A stretch of 43,717 nt of DNA from a virus: the IMG/VR virus record IMGVR_UViG_3300048586_000258, positions 1 to 43,717 of that record; one strand, 5' to 3'. Below, in pieces: positions 28,728 through 37,603 of this stretch (positions are counted from its first letter, which is position 1; each line of letters begins with the position of its first letter). Under the pieces are notes generated by a model. It searched no databases. It was given only the letters and a program-made list of their open reading frames with translations, and was not told where the DNA came from. The position numbers and the translations under genes are program-made.

Positions 28728-31222
28728 TGGCTGCCTCCGAAGGCGTTGGAAAGGTCGGGCAGGCGGACGCCGTCATTGGATCCGCGTGTGGGCAGGAACG
28801 GCTGGGTGCCGTAGTCTCGCTCGAGCTGTTTCAGCTTGCGGCGCATGGCGGCCTCGGCCTGCGGGTCGAGGAACGCCTGCAGCTCGTCGGCCACCAGGCG
28901 CGAATAGGCGGCGCGCACCGGCCAGGCCGATGAGAAAAACGGGGTGTTCTGCCGCACCGTGTTGGCGATGTCGCGCCCCACGGCCGTCGGCTTGCCGTTG
29001 ATCGCGCTGGTCACGTTCGACGCAACCGGGCCGATGACGTCGCCGATCGCGCCGGCCACGGGCCCGGCCAGCGTCTCACCGATGCCCCCGCCCACGCGGC
29101 TCGTCTCGGACTGGAAGAAATCGCCGAAGATGCCGAGCCCGCCACCCTGGAAGGTCGCGGCCAGCCAGAACTTCCCATCCGTCATTGGCCGCGGATCGTT
29201 GCCCTTGGCCAGCTCTTTCAGCTGGATCGCGAGCGCGCCCAGGACCAGAAGCATGGCGGACATCTGCGCCGCATACTTCGCCTTCGCGACCGGGGTGGGC
29301 AGGTTCATAAACCGCCGGTACTGGCCCAGCATGAGCGACATGGTGAAGCTCTTGTAGGCCGTCGAGGAGCGCAGGAGCTCGCCTGAGAAGCTGCCGGCCG
29401 GGGCGGTGCCCTGCAGGAGCGCGCGGCCCTCGAGGCTGGCCGTGGGCACGGCGAACTCGAGCTGCTCCTGCATGGCCATCTGCAGGCGCAGCGCCAGGCC
29501 CTCGGCCTCGACGCGGGGCAGGGCACGCTGTGTTTCCAGCCAATAGAACGGCGATATGAAATTCGCCCCGCCTGGTTCGCGGAACTGGGTCGAGGGATCG
29601 CGCAGGAGATCCCAGTCGGCCGCCGTGATGCCGCGCGCCTGGAACAGCTCGCGCAGGGGCGCGTCGATCTGCGCGAAGGGCCGCCCGGCATTGTCCGCCA
29701 TGAAGCCCGCGAATTCCATCTGGAACGCGATCTTGCGCATGTCGGTAATGAACGAGAGGCCGGTCGCCCGAAGGGTGAAGCCGGCCAACCGCTCGGGGAT
29801 CCCGGTGCCGAACATCTGGCCGAAGAACCGGGCCGAGCCGCCGCCGGCATCCGCCAGGGTCTGCGCGACATAGCCCATGCGCGCGGCCGTCTCGCGGGTG
29901 GCATGGCTGGCGGTCAGCTTCACCGATCGGGCGAGCACGTTGCCCGCCGACATGCCCATGGTCTGCGCCGCCATGGTGATCGTGGCCACGTCCGTGACCG
30001 ATGACAGCACGGCGCTGCCCAGCTGGATCGACGTCAGAACCGCCCGGGTGCCGCCGAAGAACCGGGCCACGGCCACGCGCTCGGCGCGGTTGGCGGTGCC
30101 GTCCTGGTGCGCCAGCATCGCCTTGGCGACGGCCGCCTGCGTGGTGACGCGGGCCTCGAGCTTGGGATCGCTGAGCGCGGCCGCGCGTTTCCGGCCCACC
30201 TGCTCGGCATAGGTCAGCCCGGCGCGCGGGTTCGGGCCCAGGACGCGCATGAGGGCGGCGTCGCGGGCCATGCCGTGCAGGCCGTTTATCATGGCCGAGA
30301 AGGGGTCGGCCGTGCCGAACTGGGCGTTATAGTCCAGCCAGTCGGAGCCGCTCTTGAAGTGCATGACGCGGTGCTCGCCGCGCTGGTTGTAGAGTGCCTT
30401 GCCGCCAAAGCTCAGGGATGGATCGCGATCATCCCAGCCGCCCGACACGATCCCGTCATAGACATCTTTGAGGAACCGCTGCGTCGCACTGCGCGGCGGT
30501 ACCTGGCCGGGCTGTGCGCTGAACGGCTTGCCGGTGGAGAGATCAGGAATCCTATCCCAGGCGAGGCGCGTCTCGATCGCCTGCGCCCAGGCGTCGAAGC
30601 CGGCGCGGCGCAGCTGGCCCGCGTCATGGGCATGGGGCACGCCATAGTCGGCCAGGTTGCCGATGTCGGCGCCCAGGCTGTTCAGGGTGCGGCGCATCCG
30701 CTGTTGCTGGGCCCGCACTGCCTTGGCCAGCGTGGCGGCCGAGGCGCTGCCCGTCGCCTCGCCGTGCAGCTCGCGCACCAGGTCGCGCAGGAGCGCCTTG
30801 TTGCGGGTGGATCCCGTCACGCCCAGGCCAACCTGCTCGAGCACCTGGCGCAGCCCGGCGTTGATCGACGCCTCGTAAGCCTCGGTCAGCGACTGGACGC
30901 TTTCGCCTTTGAAGCCGCTGCCTTCCGAGTAGGCCATGAGGTTGCGGATCGCGAGCGCAGGATCTGGCGAGGTTTCGACCAGGTTGCGGATCCGCCGCAT
31001 CGCCTGCAGCTGGTTCACCACCTTGTGGTAGCGCGACCGTTTCGCCTGGGCGGTGGCCTGTTTCAGATCCTTGGCGGCCAGAGCGGCCGCCTGGCCACGC
31101 GGCATGATCGTTTGGTACCGCGCAAAGAGCTGGTCGAACGCCTTCCGCGCGGCGATGCCGCGGTTGCGGTCGATCTCGCCGAAGTCCACTCCACGCGCCA
31201 GGCAGTCGGCCATGCTGGTCAT
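28724..31222 (-). CDS. Internal virion (ejection) protein, gp16-related, 832 aa
   Basis: An 832-residue, mostly helical protein. The front half has many charged heptads (LAAKDLKQATAQAKRSRYHK), the middle contains GSDWLDYNAQFGTADPF and MINGLHGMARDAALMRVLGP, and the back has hydrophobic segments (MLLVLGALAIQLKEL). This pattern matches the C-terminal part of the gp16-like or polyvalent ejection proteins of podoviruses, encoded here as a separate gene. It is probably packed in the head with the two proteins before it and forms the channel across the cell envelope. Overlaps the 1228-residue gene by four bases. Confidence 0.75.
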   Translation of the reverse strand: MTSMADCLARGVDFGEIDRNRGIAARKAFDQLFARYQTIMPRGQAAALAAKDLKQATAQAKRSRYHKVVNQLQAMRRIRNLVETSPDPALAIRNLMAYSEGSGFKGESVQSLTEAYEASINAGLRQVLEQVGLGVTGSTRNKALLRDLVRELHGEATGSASAATLAKAVRAQQQRMRRTLNSLGADIGNLADYGVPHAHDAGQLRRAGFDAWAQAIETRLAWDRIPDLSTGKPFSAQPGQVPPRSATQRFLKDVYDGIVSGGWDDRDPSLSFGGKALYNQRGEHRVMHFKSGSDWLDYNAQFGTADPFSAMINGLHGMARDAALMRVLGPNPRAGLTYAEQVGRKRAAALSDPKLEARVTTQAAVAKAMLAHQDGTANRAERVAVARFFGGTRAVLTSIQLGSAVLSSVTDVATITMAAQTMGMSAGNVLARSVKLTASHATRETAARMGYVAQTLADAGGGSARFFGQMFGTGIPERLAGFTLRATGLSFITDMRKIAFQMEFAGFMADNAGRPFAQIDAPLRELFQARGITAADWDLLRDPSTQFREPGGANFISPFYWLETQRALPRVEAEGLALRLQMAMQEQLEFAVPTASLEGRALLQGTAPAGSFSGELLRSSTAYKSFTMSLMLGQYRRFMNLPTPVAKAKYAAQMSAMLLVLGALAIQLKELAKGNDPRPMTDGKFWLAATFQGGGLGIFGDFFQSETSRVGGGIGETLAGPVAGAIGDVIGPVASNVTSAINGKPTAVGRDIANTVRQNTPFFSSAWPVRAAYSRLVADELQAFLDPQAEAAMRRKLKQLERDYGTQPFLPTRGSNDGVRLPDLSNAFGGSQ

Positions 31223-34200
31223 GCCGCCACCCCCGTCGCTTCGATCGCGCAGGCTTGCACGAAGGCATCGAATTGCGCGTCCTGGTCGAGATCGTCCAGG
31301 AGCTCGGCCGCGGTGCGGGTCGTGCCGTCGGTCAGCTCGACCTCGAGATCTCCGAACGCCTGGCGCAGCTCGGCGGTATTGACTTCGCCAGGCGCGGCCT
31401 CCATGTTAGAAGTGTCCCCGCGAGAAGGAGGGACATTTCCCATGACATTCGACAGCTTTGTATCTTGGGAGTACCGCCCTGCGGTGCTGTTTCGGGAACC
31501 TTCCGGCGCGTTCGTGGCGCTCGCCATGCTCGAGCCGGGAACCGACTGGGTGTCGGTCGACGCTCTCGACGTAGCCCATACCGCCAACGTGCTCGGATCC
31601 GAGGAAGCGTTCCGCGGTTTCTTCGAAAGAAGCTGGGGCGCGCTCGACATTCCGTCGGCCGAGAAGGCCACTGAACTGAGCACGTCCCGGTCGGCTGCGG
31701 CGTAAAGCGCCACCTCGCCCTCGTATAGCTCGATCGCGCGCGGATCCCTGCGATCTAGGGCACGGCGCTGCGTGTAGGACGCGGTCCCCTTCTTCTTCGC
31801 GTCGAACATGCCCCGGGTCCAGATCTGGACCTCGCTCAGCATCCCGTCGTCATGCCGCACGATCAGCTTGCGATCGACATAGCCCTCGGGTTTCCTCGCC
31901 CACCCCTCATCGACCAGGTCGAATTCCTCGGCCAGCTGCGCGACCAGCTGCTCGGCCTCCTCGAGATCGGTCACGATGAAGCCGCCGCGCGAAACGTCGG
32001 TCAGCTGGCGCGGGCTGGCATAGCTCTTGCGGGCGAGCTTTTCCTCAGTGGTAGCCCGCTCTTTCAGCCCGGGATCCTTGAACGTGATGCCGAGCTCGCG
32101 GCCGATGCGGTTGCCGGCCTCGCTGAGCCTGGCCTGGGCATCGGCCGCCAGGGTGTAGAGCGTGTCGAGATCATCGAAGGGCTGGGCCATCGCCAGGCGC
32201 GGAACGAAGGTGACCGGATCCGCCTCAGCCAGGATCTCGGCCGCGGCGGGCGCTGCCGGCGTGCGGATCTCGGCCGCGATCTCCTGGTCGGCCGCCTCGG
32301 CCTCGAGCGATTGCGCGCCTTCCTCGTAGCCCTCGTCCACCAGGTCTGCGCGCAGCTCGGGTGCCGCGCCCCGCGGCCGGCCGATGTCGTCGGGTAGATC
32401 GCCGAAGATCTTCGGGTCGATCGCGCGCAGCACGTCGGCCGGGCCCGGCCCGTCGAACATGCCGCCGGTCGCGCCGGCCTTGCGTGCATCTTCCGCGTAG
32501 CGCGCCAGGAAGCCTGCGACCTCGTCGGCCGGGGCCGCCTTGCCCTCGCGCCAGAACTTGCGCACCAGGGCGGCGGTGAGCGGTGCCACGGGGCCCTCGA
32601 GGAGATCGACCTCCTCGAGGAGCTCGGACACGGCCCGGGCGATGCTCAGCCCTTCGCGGCTCGACAGCTCGCGGGCGGCGCCGATCAGGCGCATCGCGTC
32701 CAGGACATAAGGCGAGACGTCCATTTCAGGGCGCACCAGGCCGGCCTCGATGTCGGCCCGCAACGCGGCCCAGCTGGGCGCGGCGCGATCGAGCGCCTCC
32801 ATGAGCGATTTCAGGGGGCCGGCGTCCGTCTCGGTGAACCGGGCCAGGATCTCGGAATCCGGCCAGGCGCGGGCAAAGAGCGCCTCGCGCAGTTGCCGCT
32901 GGCCCAGGTTGTTCAGCACGCCGCCCTCGCCGAACATCGCATTGCGCGCCGATCGAGGCAGGCCGGAAAGGGCGGCCTTCACGAACTCGCCATTCGACGC
33001 CGCGGTGAGCGGCTGGGTCGGATCGAGGCGCATGAGCACCGGCGATGTCATCGCCCGGCTCGAGGCGCGCGCGACTTCCGTGGGCGTCATCTGCGCAACG
33101 CCGCTGTCCTGGGCTTCGACCACGAACCGGCGCAGCTCGTCATCGGAGAGGGCGCTGCGCCGGCGGGCCACAAGAACGGGACGCTCGACGCCCTCGGGGA
33201 TCGCGAAGCCGGCTGCCTCGATCTGGCTGCGGTAGGCGCCGCTGCGATCGGGGAACTGGTCGTAGGCCCGCGCGATCGCCGCCACGCGGCCGTTGCCGCT
33301 TTCGATCATGCCGTCGGGCCCGACGATCGGCGCGCCGCGATCGGCCGTCGGGGCCGGCATGAGGCGCATGGGATCGAGCTGGGCGGCCGTGTCGGAAATC
33401 CAGGCATCGGATGCCTGGCGGCTGCGATCGCGCGGCTGGAAGTCTCCGCTCGCCGCGCGCAGCTGGGAAATGTCGAGCACCTCGTATTCGACGTCGATCC
33501 GGAAATCTTCGCCGGCCGTCACCTGGCCCTCGCCGGTGTAACCCCGGGTCGTCGGCGAATAGGGGGCAGCATCGCCAGAGATCGCGACGCCGTCATGCTT
33601 CGGCACGGCGCCGCCCTCGTACTGGCGCTGCAGAGAAACCGCATATCCGATGCGCCGCTCGAGGTGCGGGATCCCCGGGCGCTCGTAGTATTTCGACACG
33701 AACGCGGCCGCCTCGCGCGCGTCCTTCGCCTGGCTGATCCTGGACCAGGCGCCGGCCTCGCTGGTCTTTAGCTCGTGATCGACAAAGGCGATCTGCGTGT
33801 CGAGATCGCTCGGGCTCTTGCCGCGCTTCTGCGCGAACGCCTCAAGCGCCCGGCGGCGGTCGTTCCACTGCGCGATTCCATAAGCCGCGCCGCCGTCTCC
33901 AACTGCATCGGTGCGCAGGCTGGGCCCGCTCTCGACCATGAAGTTACCGACAAAGCCAGAGGCGATATGCGGCTCGTAGCCCAGCTCGAGGAACTTGCCG
34001 AACACATAGCCCGCCCGGTTTGTGCGGGGCGAGGCATTGCCGGCCGGGGTGTAATCAAACTTGATCGGGCCGGCTGGCGACTGGACCTCGTTCGGCGGCG
34101 GTGCGATCACCTCCTGCACGGTCGGATCGCCGCGCAGCTGCGCCTCGGCCGTGTCGACCGCAACCTCTGCGTCGATCTCGTCCATGTCGGCCGGCTTGGC

Positions 34201-34905
34201 GTCCAGGACGCCGCGGCGCCGGGCGGTGAGCATCCCGTAGCCTTTCAGGATACCCACCACGCCGGTGGCAAAGGTGCCGCCCAGCAAGGCGCCCATGCCG
34301 ATGCGGCCGAGCACGTCGGGCGTGGGCAGATCGAGATCCTCGGCCACCTGGAATTCGCGCGGCAGCACGGCCGCCTCGCCGATCGCGCCAAGAGCGGCCT
34401 CGCTCACGATCGTCCGGAGCGCGCCGCTCGAAACCCCGAAGGGCAGGAGCATCAAGCTGGTCTGGTCCGTCATCGCCCGCGCGGATCCGCCCAGGAACTC
34501 GGCAAAGCCGCCGCCCGGCTGGTCGAGGATTGACTGCGCCTCCTCGAGCTCGGCCTTGCGCTCGCCGTCGATCGCCAGGTCGAATTGCTCGCGCGAGAGG
34601 GGCAGGGTGCCGTACTTGGTCGGGTTGGTCGGTACCTCGCGAGAAACCTCGTCAAGGACCATGTCCTCAAAATCAATCCAGTTGTTCTCGTAATCCCACC
34701 GGCGGTTCTGGATGCGCATCTTCGCTTCCGAGCCGAGCATCCCGTACATTTCGGTGGCGAGCCCGCGGCGCTTGTCCTGGGTGTAATTCCAGGCATCGGT
34801 GCGGATCGTCTCGGCTTCCCAGGCGGCGCCCATGACATCCCAGCTGCTCACGTCCATGTCGGGCGGCGCGGGCAGGTTTTCCTCGGGCAGGGGCAGATCC
34901 GTCAC
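31219..34905 (-). CDS. Large ejection protein with tail-lysozyme and DdrB/ParB-like domains, 1228 aa
   Basis: A 1228-residue multidomain virion protein. Residues about 300-400 are a phage tail-lysozyme domain (GNFMVESGPSLRTDAVGDGG with candidate Glu near 322, AYGIAQWNDRRR), which could open a hole in peptidoglycan during ejection. Residues about 445-610 resemble DdrB-like ParB domains (YEVLDISQLRAASGDFQPRD, IVGPDGMIESGNGRVAAIAR). A charged region follows. Residues about 1068-1166 look foreign, low in normal helix pattern and antisense to a plus-strand ORF (31442-31705). The last 60 residues (FGDLEVELTDGTTR) again look native. Overlaps neighbours on both sides. The role follows T7 gp16; domains are assigned by eye. 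Confidence 0.83.
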   Translation of the reverse strand: MTDLPLPEENLPAPPDMDVSSWDVMGAAWEAETIRTDAWNYTQDKRRGLATEMYGMLGSEAKMRIQNRRWDYENNWIDFEDMVLDEVSREVPTNPTKYGTLPLSREQFDLAIDGERKAELEEAQSILDQPGGGFAEFLGGSARAMTDQTSLMLLPFGVSSGALRTIVSEAALGAIGEAAVLPREFQVAEDLDLPTPDVLGRIGMGALLGGTFATGVVGILKGYGMLTARRRGVLDAKPADMDEIDAEVAVDTAEAQLRGDPTVQEVIAPPPNEVQSPAGPIKFDYTPAGNASPRTNRAGYVFGKFLELGYEPHIASGFVGNFMVESGPSLRTDAVGDGGAAYGIAQWNDRRRALEAFAQKRGKSPSDLDTQIAFVDHELKTSEAGAWSRISQAKDAREAAAFVSKYYERPGIPHLERRIGYAVSLQRQYEGGAVPKHDGVAISGDAAPYSPTTRGYTGEGQVTAGEDFRIDVEYEVLDISQLRAASGDFQPRDRSRQASDAWISDTAAQLDPMRLMPAPTADRGAPIVGPDGMIESGNGRVAAIARAYDQFPDRSGAYRSQIEAAGFAIPEGVERPVLVARRRSALSDDELRRFVVEAQDSGVAQMTPTEVARASSRAMTSPVLMRLDPTQPLTAASNGEFVKAALSGLPRSARNAMFGEGGVLNNLGQRQLREALFARAWPDSEILARFTETDAGPLKSLMEALDRAAPSWAALRADIEAGLVRPEMDVSPYVLDAMRLIGAARELSSREGLSIARAVSELLEEVDLLEGPVAPLTAALVRKFWREGKAAPADEVAGFLARYAEDARKAGATGGMFDGPGPADVLRAIDPKIFGDLPDDIGRPRGAAPELRADLVDEGYEEGAQSLEAEAADQEIAAEIRTPAAPAAAEILAEADPVTFVPRLAMAQPFDDLDTLYTLAADAQARLSEAGNRIGRELGITFKDPGLKERATTEEKLARKSYASPRQLTDVSRGGFIVTDLEEAEQLVAQLAEEFDLVDEGWARKPEGYVDRKLIVRHDDGMLSEVQIWTRGMFDAKKKGTASYTQRRALDRRDPRAIELYEGEVALYAAADRDVLSSVAFSADGMSSAPQLLSKKPRNASSDPSTLAVWATSRASTDTQSVPGSSMASATNAPEGSRNSTAGRYSQDTKLSNVMGNVPPSRGDTSNMEAAPGEVNTAELRQAFGDLEVELTDGTTRTAAELLDDLDQDAQFDAFVQACAIEATGVAA
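31442..31705 (+). CDS. Antisense ORF with strong RBS inside the ejection-protein gene, 87 aa
   Basis: A plus-strand frame, the opposite direction to every gene for more than 12 kb around. GAAGGAGGG lies eight bases before ATG 31442, and TTGACT (31379-31384) could be a -35; the -10 is weak. The 87-residue product has normal protein composition (FDSFVSWEYRPAVLFREPSG, AFRGFFERSWGALDIPSAEK) and resembles nothing I know. On the other strand the ejection protein reads through it as an odd Ser/Asn/Pro-rich stretch. It looks like an inserted cassette (a moron) expressed independently, possibly in the lysogen. Confidence 0.62.
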   Translation: MTFDSFVSWEYRPAVLFREPSGAFVALAMLEPGTDWVSVDALDVAHTANVLGSEEAFRGFFERSWGALDIPSAEKATELSTSRSAAA

Positions 34906-37037
34906 TTGCCAGCCTCCCGGATGAGATCGGAGAGACGGAAGCGGTAGGCGCGGCCCTTGGCATCATCGGCCCGGCGCACGGTGTAGGTGCGGCCGGCGAC
35001 GGTGTAGCGGAACTCGTACACGTCGGCTTTCTCGCTCACGCGGTGCAGCTGCAGCGAGGGAAACAGGTCGCGCGGGGTCTTGCCCAGGTCGGGCTTGGCG
35101 CCATCGAGGCCGGCGGCCGCAAAGGCCCGCATGGGATCGGGCGGCGTTTCCATGGCGCTGCTATCCCAGCCGCCGATCGAGGGATCCCACCGTTGCCCGT
35201 CCAGGTGGCGCTGCAGGTTCTCGAGGCCGGCCTCAACCTCGATCGCCGGCACGCCGGCAGGCAGGCTCACATAGGCGTCGCCGATCGGCTGAACGCCCCC
35301 GATCGTGAGCTGGCCGTTGGCATCGGGTACCGCGCCGGTGACGCGCTGGATCGAGCTCGTGAACAGATCGAGCGCGGCGGGATCGTCCATGAAGGCCGGT
35401 GCCGTGTCGCCCACGTCGGTCTGCGAGGCGCCGGCACCGTCGGCATAAAGCGCGGTCGCGGCCGCCATGATCTCGGCCTGCAGGGCCGGGTTGCCGTCGA
35501 AGGCGCCGCCGGTGACTTGCGACAGGATGGATCTCTGGTTTGCCGGGCTGGGCAGGTTTACGGTGCCGAGCGCCTGGCGCTGCTGGCCGCGCAGGATCTC
35601 GGTGACAAGGGGCGTGTCACCAGTCGAGACCAGAAGCGACAGGGTACGCGCGAATACGGGATCCGCCTCGAGCACCTTGGCCACGTCCTCGGCCTTCCTG
35701 GGATCGGCGGCCAGGATTGCCTTGGCCAGCGCGACCTTGGGGCCGGGTTCGGCCTTCGGGTCGAGGATCGCGCGCAGCTGCGCCTTCTCCTTGGGGTCCA
35801 CGATCGCTTGCGACTTCGTGTAGCCCTTCTCGGTCACGTAATCGTTGAAGGCGATCCGCTTTGTCAGGCCCTGCACAAAGGCGTCGGGCGAAGCCTCGTC
35901 AAAAGCGGGCAGCTCAGGAACCGCCATGCCCGCGGCCCGGGCCTGCTCGACGCCGCCGGTATTCCAACCCTTGGCCGCTTCCTCGCGCCAGGAGCGGAGC
36001 ACCACTAGGCGTTCATTCTCCCATTCTTCTTCGATCGGCCGGGCTTCCTCGGTCGCGATCGCCGCATCAAGCTCGGGCACGGTCATCTGCTTGATGTTCG
36101 GGATCTCGCCCTGCAGCTCGTAGGCGGCCTTTGCCTTAGCCCATCCCGGCCGGGCCTGCGCCTCGGGGCTGTAGAGGAGCGTCAGGTCGGCGGGTGTGCG
36201 GCCGACGCCCAGGATGCTCGCCATCGTGGCGAGCCGCTTGTCGAGATCCGCCTCGGCCTCCTTGGCGGCCACTTCGACCGCCTTGGCCTCCTTCGCGGTG
36301 CGCTCGTCGATCGAGCGCTGAGCAAGGATGCGCAGTTTGGTGACGTCCTCGCCCAGGTCGTTGTAGGCGCCAGCCTCGGCCGCGGCCAGGAAGCCCTCGG
36401 GATCTGCCTCGATCTGTGACGCCGCGCGCTGGCTAAAGAGCCGGGTCCGGAGCGCCTTTTTCTCGGTATAGACCGCGGCCGCGTCCATGCCATTGGCGGC
36501 CGCCCGGGCGTCGATGTCGGCCTCGCCCTGGGCGATCAGGGCCTGCAGGGTTTCATCGTCGGTCGTGGCGCCCTGCACAACGATCTCATCCTGCAGCGCC
36601 ATGCTGGTCGCGGTACGTTGCGACTGGCGAAGCCCGATCGCCTTGTAGCCCAGGGCATCGGCGTGGCGATCGGCCAGGCCAGTCACGGCCATGTCGAACC
36701 GATCGGCGATGCGCTTGTCGACGCGGGGCAGGCCGTTGTCGTCGGCGCCGGTGAGGTACTTCTGTTTCAGCTCGGCCACGCGCTGCGGCCAGAGGGTGTC
36801 GATCGCGTCCGGATCTCCGAGCTGCTCAAACTCCTGGCGCAGCTGGCCGAGATCTCGCGTGACGTCCAGCTGCAGGCGCTGCGCCTGGCGATCGAGCCGG
36901 TCCCGCTCCATCGCGGTGCCGATCTGCATGGCGGCGCTGCCGAGCTCGGCGACGGCCGAGCCTGTGTCCCGTGAGGCAACGGGCACGTTGGCCGAGCGGC
37001 CCGCGATCACCCCTGCCTTTGGAACGGTCAGCGTCAT
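34902..37037 (-). CDS. Internal virion (ejection) protein, gp15-like, 711 aa
   Basis: A 711-residue, mostly helical protein beginning MTLTVPKAGVIAGRSANVPV. Long coiled-coil-like stretches (MERDRLDRQAQRLQLDVTRD; KEAKAVEVAAKEAEADLDKR) precede a more globular C-terminus (YEFRYTVAGRTYTVRRADDA). Its place after a gp14-like gene and before the lysozyme-bearing protein is that of T7 gp15. It starts by TGATG overlap with the gp14-like gene. No enzyme motif seen. Confidence 0.75.
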   Translation of the reverse strand: MTLTVPKAGVIAGRSANVPVASRDTGSAVAELGSAAMQIGTAMERDRLDRQAQRLQLDVTRDLGQLRQEFEQLGDPDAIDTLWPQRVAELKQKYLTGADDNGLPRVDKRIADRFDMAVTGLADRHADALGYKAIGLRQSQRTATSMALQDEIVVQGATTDDETLQALIAQGEADIDARAAANGMDAAAVYTEKKALRTRLFSQRAASQIEADPEGFLAAAEAGAYNDLGEDVTKLRILAQRSIDERTAKEAKAVEVAAKEAEADLDKRLATMASILGVGRTPADLTLLYSPEAQARPGWAKAKAAYELQGEIPNIKQMTVPELDAAIATEEARPIEEEWENERLVVLRSWREEAAKGWNTGGVEQARAAGMAVPELPAFDEASPDAFVQGLTKRIAFNDYVTEKGYTKSQAIVDPKEKAQLRAILDPKAEPGPKVALAKAILAADPRKAEDVAKVLEADPVFARTLSLLVSTGDTPLVTEILRGQQRQALGTVNLPSPANQRSILSQVTGGAFDGNPALQAEIMAAATALYADGAGASQTDVGDTAPAFMDDPAALDLFTSSIQRVTGAVPDANGQLTIGGVQPIGDAYVSLPAGVPAIEVEAGLENLQRHLDGQRWDPSIGGWDSSAMETPPDPMRAFAAAGLDGAKPDLGKTPRDLFPSLQLHRVSEKADVYEFRYTVAGRTYTVRRADDAKGRAYRFRLSDLIREAGK

Positions 37038-37603
37038 CAGCCGAGCACCCTCTTGTCGGTAATGCCCGGCCAGAGCTCGGGCGCGGCCGTCAGGAGCGAG
37101 CCGGCGGCGCTGAACCGGCTCTTGATGAACGCATCCTCGGCCTGGGCCTTCACGACGCGCTGCGCGCCGGTCAGCTCGCGGCGCTTCGCCTCGCCGTCAG
37201 ATCTGATCGCCTGGCTTTCAAAGCTCATTTCCTGCGCCGCGGTGCGGCCGAGAAGCATGGCGGTGGGGCTGTCGAGGCTGATCCCGCGCTTGGCGAGCTC
37301 GGCGCGCTGTTGCGCCGTCGCCGCGCGCCATTCCTGGCGCTTGCGCATGTCGGCCGTGGCGGTGAGCTCGGCCTCGGTCTGCGCCTTGGCCTGCAGCTCG
37401 GCGATCTGCTCGTTGCCGGCATCGACCGCCAAGTTCCCCTGGGCGAGGGTGCCCGCGATCGAGGCGACGGTGCCCACCACCTGCAGCAAACCGCCGAAGG
37501 TCAGGCCGCCCGCGGCCGCGCCGGTCGCAGCTGCGGCCGTGGCGCCCGCGGCCGTCGCGCCGCCGATGCCGGCAAGAGGGGCGAGGAGTGCCGGGAAACA
37601 CAT
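37037..37603 (-). CDS. Internal virion protein, gp14-like, 188 aa
   Basis: A 188-residue protein. Residues 1-55 are Ala/Gly-rich and hydrophobic (GGATAAGATAAAATGAAAGG, LLQVVGTVASIAGTLAQG), suited to membrane insertion. The rest is helical and charged (LAKRGISLDSPTAMLLGRTA, LTGAQRVVKAQAEDAFIKSR). The pattern and the place right after the nozzle gene are those of T7 gp14, which inserts in the outer membrane at infection. Starts at TAATG overlap with the nozzle stop. Confidence 0.78.
   Translation of the reverse strand: MCFPALLAPLAGIGGATAAGATAAAATGAAAGGLTFGGLLQVVGTVASIAGTLAQGNLAVDAGNEQIAELQAKAQTEAELTATADMRKRQEWRAATAQQRAELAKRGISLDSPTAMLLGRTAAQEMSFESQAIRSDGEAKRRELTGAQRVVKAQAEDAFIKSRFSAAGSLLTAAPELWPGITDKRVLG

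Noticed and set aside
30107-31705. 532-codon plus-strand frame ending in the 87-aa ORF
   Set aside because: Most of it is antisense to ejection-protein genes and has an Arg/Gly/Ala-rich shadow composition; only the last 87 codons after the Shine-Dalgarno look like a gene.
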